Source: Desulfoarculaceae bacterium | Lineage (GTDB): Bacteria > Desulfobacterota > Desulfobulbia > Desulfobulbales > Desulfocapsaceae | Direction: 5' to 3' | DNA: 64,000 nucleotides | NCBI GenBank assembly: GCA_019429465.1 | Contig: JAHYIV010000010.1 | Location: 1 to 64,000, forward strand | Shown: positions 62,493 through 64,000 of the stretch, in pieces | How positions within the stretch are numbered: position 1 is the first letter of the stretch | Layout of the letters: every line of letters starts with the position of its first letter | Program-made: the position numbers and the translations under genes | The notes under the pieces: generated by a model | The model's database searches: none | What the model saw: only the letters and a program-made list of their open reading frames with translations | Told to the model about the DNA's origin: nothing

Positions 62493-64000
62493 ATGCCTCT
62501 CTCTGAAACAGGTTCTTCACAAAACAAAACGTTTTCATTATTTGGCGCTACCTGCTCTTCAAAGACACTGCCGGGAGCCTTCCTCAAAAAATGTCTGGAC
62601 ACCGGAATCACCGGAAAATTGATAGGCATGCTGGCGGTCTCCCTCCTAGGTTTCGCCCTGCTGATCGTCTTCAATATGATCGCCCTGCAAAGGATCGCCG
62701 AGCGAAATCATATCATTAAAGATATCGCCATCCCTCAATACAAGGTAAGCCAGTACATGTTACGCAACATCAATGGCTTCAAGATATCGCTGATCTACAC
62801 CCTCAGCACCCCGCAGCTCCAGGAAGGCAATCGCAACATCCTGGCCAATGAGCGGCGGCTGATCGATTTGAAGAACATGATCAACGCCCTGCAAAACGGG
62901 GGGCCAGTGCTGGACGTGGCCAAGGTTGCCAACAAGACCCTTGATGTGTTCACCGTCCAAAAAGCAGACAGTCCGCAGGTGAACACGCTGGTATCCTCTC
63001 TGGCCCAGGAGTCACTTCTCCTCGACCAGGCATTTCACGCCCTGACCGAATGCCTGATCGCTCAGTGCCCGGCAGAGGATAGAGAAACACTGACGACGGA
63101 GTTGACCGGTTCTCTCGACCAACTGTACAATCTGGTTATCACCATGGCCGTTACCAGTAATTCCGAGCATACGGAGCAATTTAAAGAACTGGAAGATATC
63201 ATCGCGGGCGCCACCTCCCGCTCTCTTTTTATCGGCAGCAGTATTGCCGCGGTCCTGACTATAGCCACCCTGCTCTACATCTTTCTTATCGCCACCCCCC
63301 TGCAGGATATCCTTAAAAAAATCAGCTGGATTGCCAAAGATGACAGCGAGCGTTTCCAGAAGATCACGGTCAAAAGTAATGACGAGGTCGGACAGCTGGC
63401 CCATCAGTTAAATATCATGGTGGATAACACCTTCAGCCTCAACACCTTCAAGGCCATTATCGAGGAGGAAGAATCCACCACCGAAGTCATTCAACGCCTG
63501 GCCCACCTTCTGCGCGATCGCTACCATCTGGACAATATTTACATTTACGAAATTACCGGCACCAAAAACAACATGTCTGTGGCCTATGCCTCGAATTTCG
63601 AGAATGTGTGCAGCGCTGACATCTTTGATGACGCCAATTTCTGCCGGGCGAAACGCACTGGTCACGCCATCTCCTCCCTTGAGTTTCCCCATATCTGCAA
63701 GAAATTCCCCCATCAGGACATCTTTGAACATCACTGTATCCCCATGATGGCCAACGGCAAGGTGGTCGGCGTTGTGCAGATTCTCCACAAGGCAGGGAGC
63801 AGCACCGAAGAGCAGGAAGAGTTTGAACATCTGGTCAAAAGGGGAGCGCGCTACATCAAGGAGTCGACACCGGTTATCGAGGCCAAACGTTTTGCCTCGG
63901 CCCTGCAGGAGACTACCCTGCGTGACCCGATGACCGATCTCTACAACAGACGATTTCTGGAGACCTACTCCGATACCCTGGTCGCCAGCACCATGCGCCG
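62493..64000 (+). CDS. Membrane sensor with HAMP, GAF-like and GGDEF domains, cut at the window end
   Basis: Open to the end of the window (502 codons seen). Helix 1 at about residues 52-70 (IGMLAVSLLGFALLIVFNMI), a periplasmic helical sensor domain (4-helix-bundle type, to about 250), helix 2 at about 252-270, a HAMP domain (ILKKISWIAKDDSERFQKIT), then a GAF-like domain (VIQRLAHLLRDRYHLDN to GKVVGVVQILHKAG). The start of a GGDEF domain reads ETTLRDPMTDLYNRRFLETY. The GGDEF active loop lies beyond the window, so cyclase activity cannot be judged. Ribosome site is weak; the ATG is preceded by GGAGCCCCC. Confidence 0.88.
   Translation, partial: MPLSETGSSQNKTFSLFGATCSSKTLPGAFLKKCLDTGITGKLIGMLAVSLLGFALLIVFNMIALQRIAERNHIIKDIAIPQYKVSQYMLRNINGFKISLIYTLSTPQLQEGNRNILANERRLIDLKNMINALQNGGPVLDVAKVANKTLDVFTVQKADSPQVNTLVSSLAQESLLLDQAFHALTECLIAQCPAEDRETLTTELTGSLDQLYNLVITMAVTSNSEHTEQFKELEDIIAGATSRSLFIGSSIAAVLTIATLLYIFLIATPLQDILKKISWIAKDDSERFQKITVKSNDEVGQLAHQLNIMVDNTFSLNTFKAIIEEEESTTEVIQRLAHLLRDRYHLDNIYIYEITGTKNNMSVAYASNFENVCSADIFDDANFCRAKRTGHAISSLEFPHICKKFPHQDIFEHHCIPMMANGKVVGVVQILHKAGSSTEEQEEFEHLVKRGARYIKESTPVIEAKRFASALQETTLRDPMTDLYNRRFLETYSDTLVASTMR

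Overview
The window is 64 kb of bacterial chromosome of moderately high GC. Three things point to a Desulfobulbales-type member of the Desulfobacterota: the order of the division and cell-wall (dcw) cluster, a large single-chain pyruvate:ferredoxin oxidoreductase, and a chemoreceptor fused to hemerythrin. This assignment is inference from gene content. No rRNA is present, so genus cannot be named.

Layout. 0.3-6.6 kb holds a Crp/Fnr regulator framed by long inverted repeats, a small exported protein, a 463-residue porin, and a lipoprotein-histidine kinase-response regulator set that looks like a three-component sensory system. 7-12 kb has tRNA-Arg(CCG), an HNH protein, folC, a UvrD-type helicase and a small unknown gene. 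12-18.5 kb has a diguanylate cyclase split by an amber codon, nagZ, small genes, and a hemerythrin chemoreceptor whose N-terminus carries two stop codons. 18.5-34.9 kb has a pabB-pabC fusion, a CBS protein, PFOR, a YkgJ-type protein, a PHP phosphatase, a frameshifted HEAT-repeat/receiver gene, a CoA-disulfide-reductase-like flavoprotein, a PAS-less histidine kinase and a radical SAM protein. 35-53.2 kb is the dcw cluster on the minus strand: mraZ, rsmH, ftsL, an FtsI homologue, a murE-murF fusion, mraY, murD, murG, murC, murB, ftsQ, ftsA, ftsZ. It starts from a clear promoter followed by five 10-bp-spaced MraZ boxes. 53.5-64 kb holds panB, ruvB, ruvA, ruvC, yebC, rlmE, a CCA-adding/poly(A) polymerase-like gene, an IS4 remnant, a thioredoxin-fold protein, a tRNA-dihydrouridine synthase and a truncated GGDEF sensor.

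Two things stand out. First, a short (51-55 bp) repeat has spread both between genes and inside coding sequences. It sits in frame in murEF (two tandem units), murD (two sites), ftsQ, a histidine kinase, the CCA-adding enzyme, a CBS protein and the C-terminus of a thioredoxin-like protein. The unit is a multiple of three, is open in five of six frames, and is seen as filled versus empty versions of another repeat. It resembles in concept the Rickettsia palindromic elements. Second, the FtsI-position protein keeps the full penicillin-binding-protein fold and a PASTA domain but shows none of the SxxK, SxN or KTG active-site motifs. ftsW, its usual partner, is missing from its normal place between murD and murG. 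Together they suggest an unusual septal peptidoglycan machinery.

The window is also rich in palindromic repeats of the MITE type (several families, one with a 9-bp target duplication) and in broken signalling genes. This indicates ongoing repeat expansion and gene decay, or, less interestingly, sequencing error in part.
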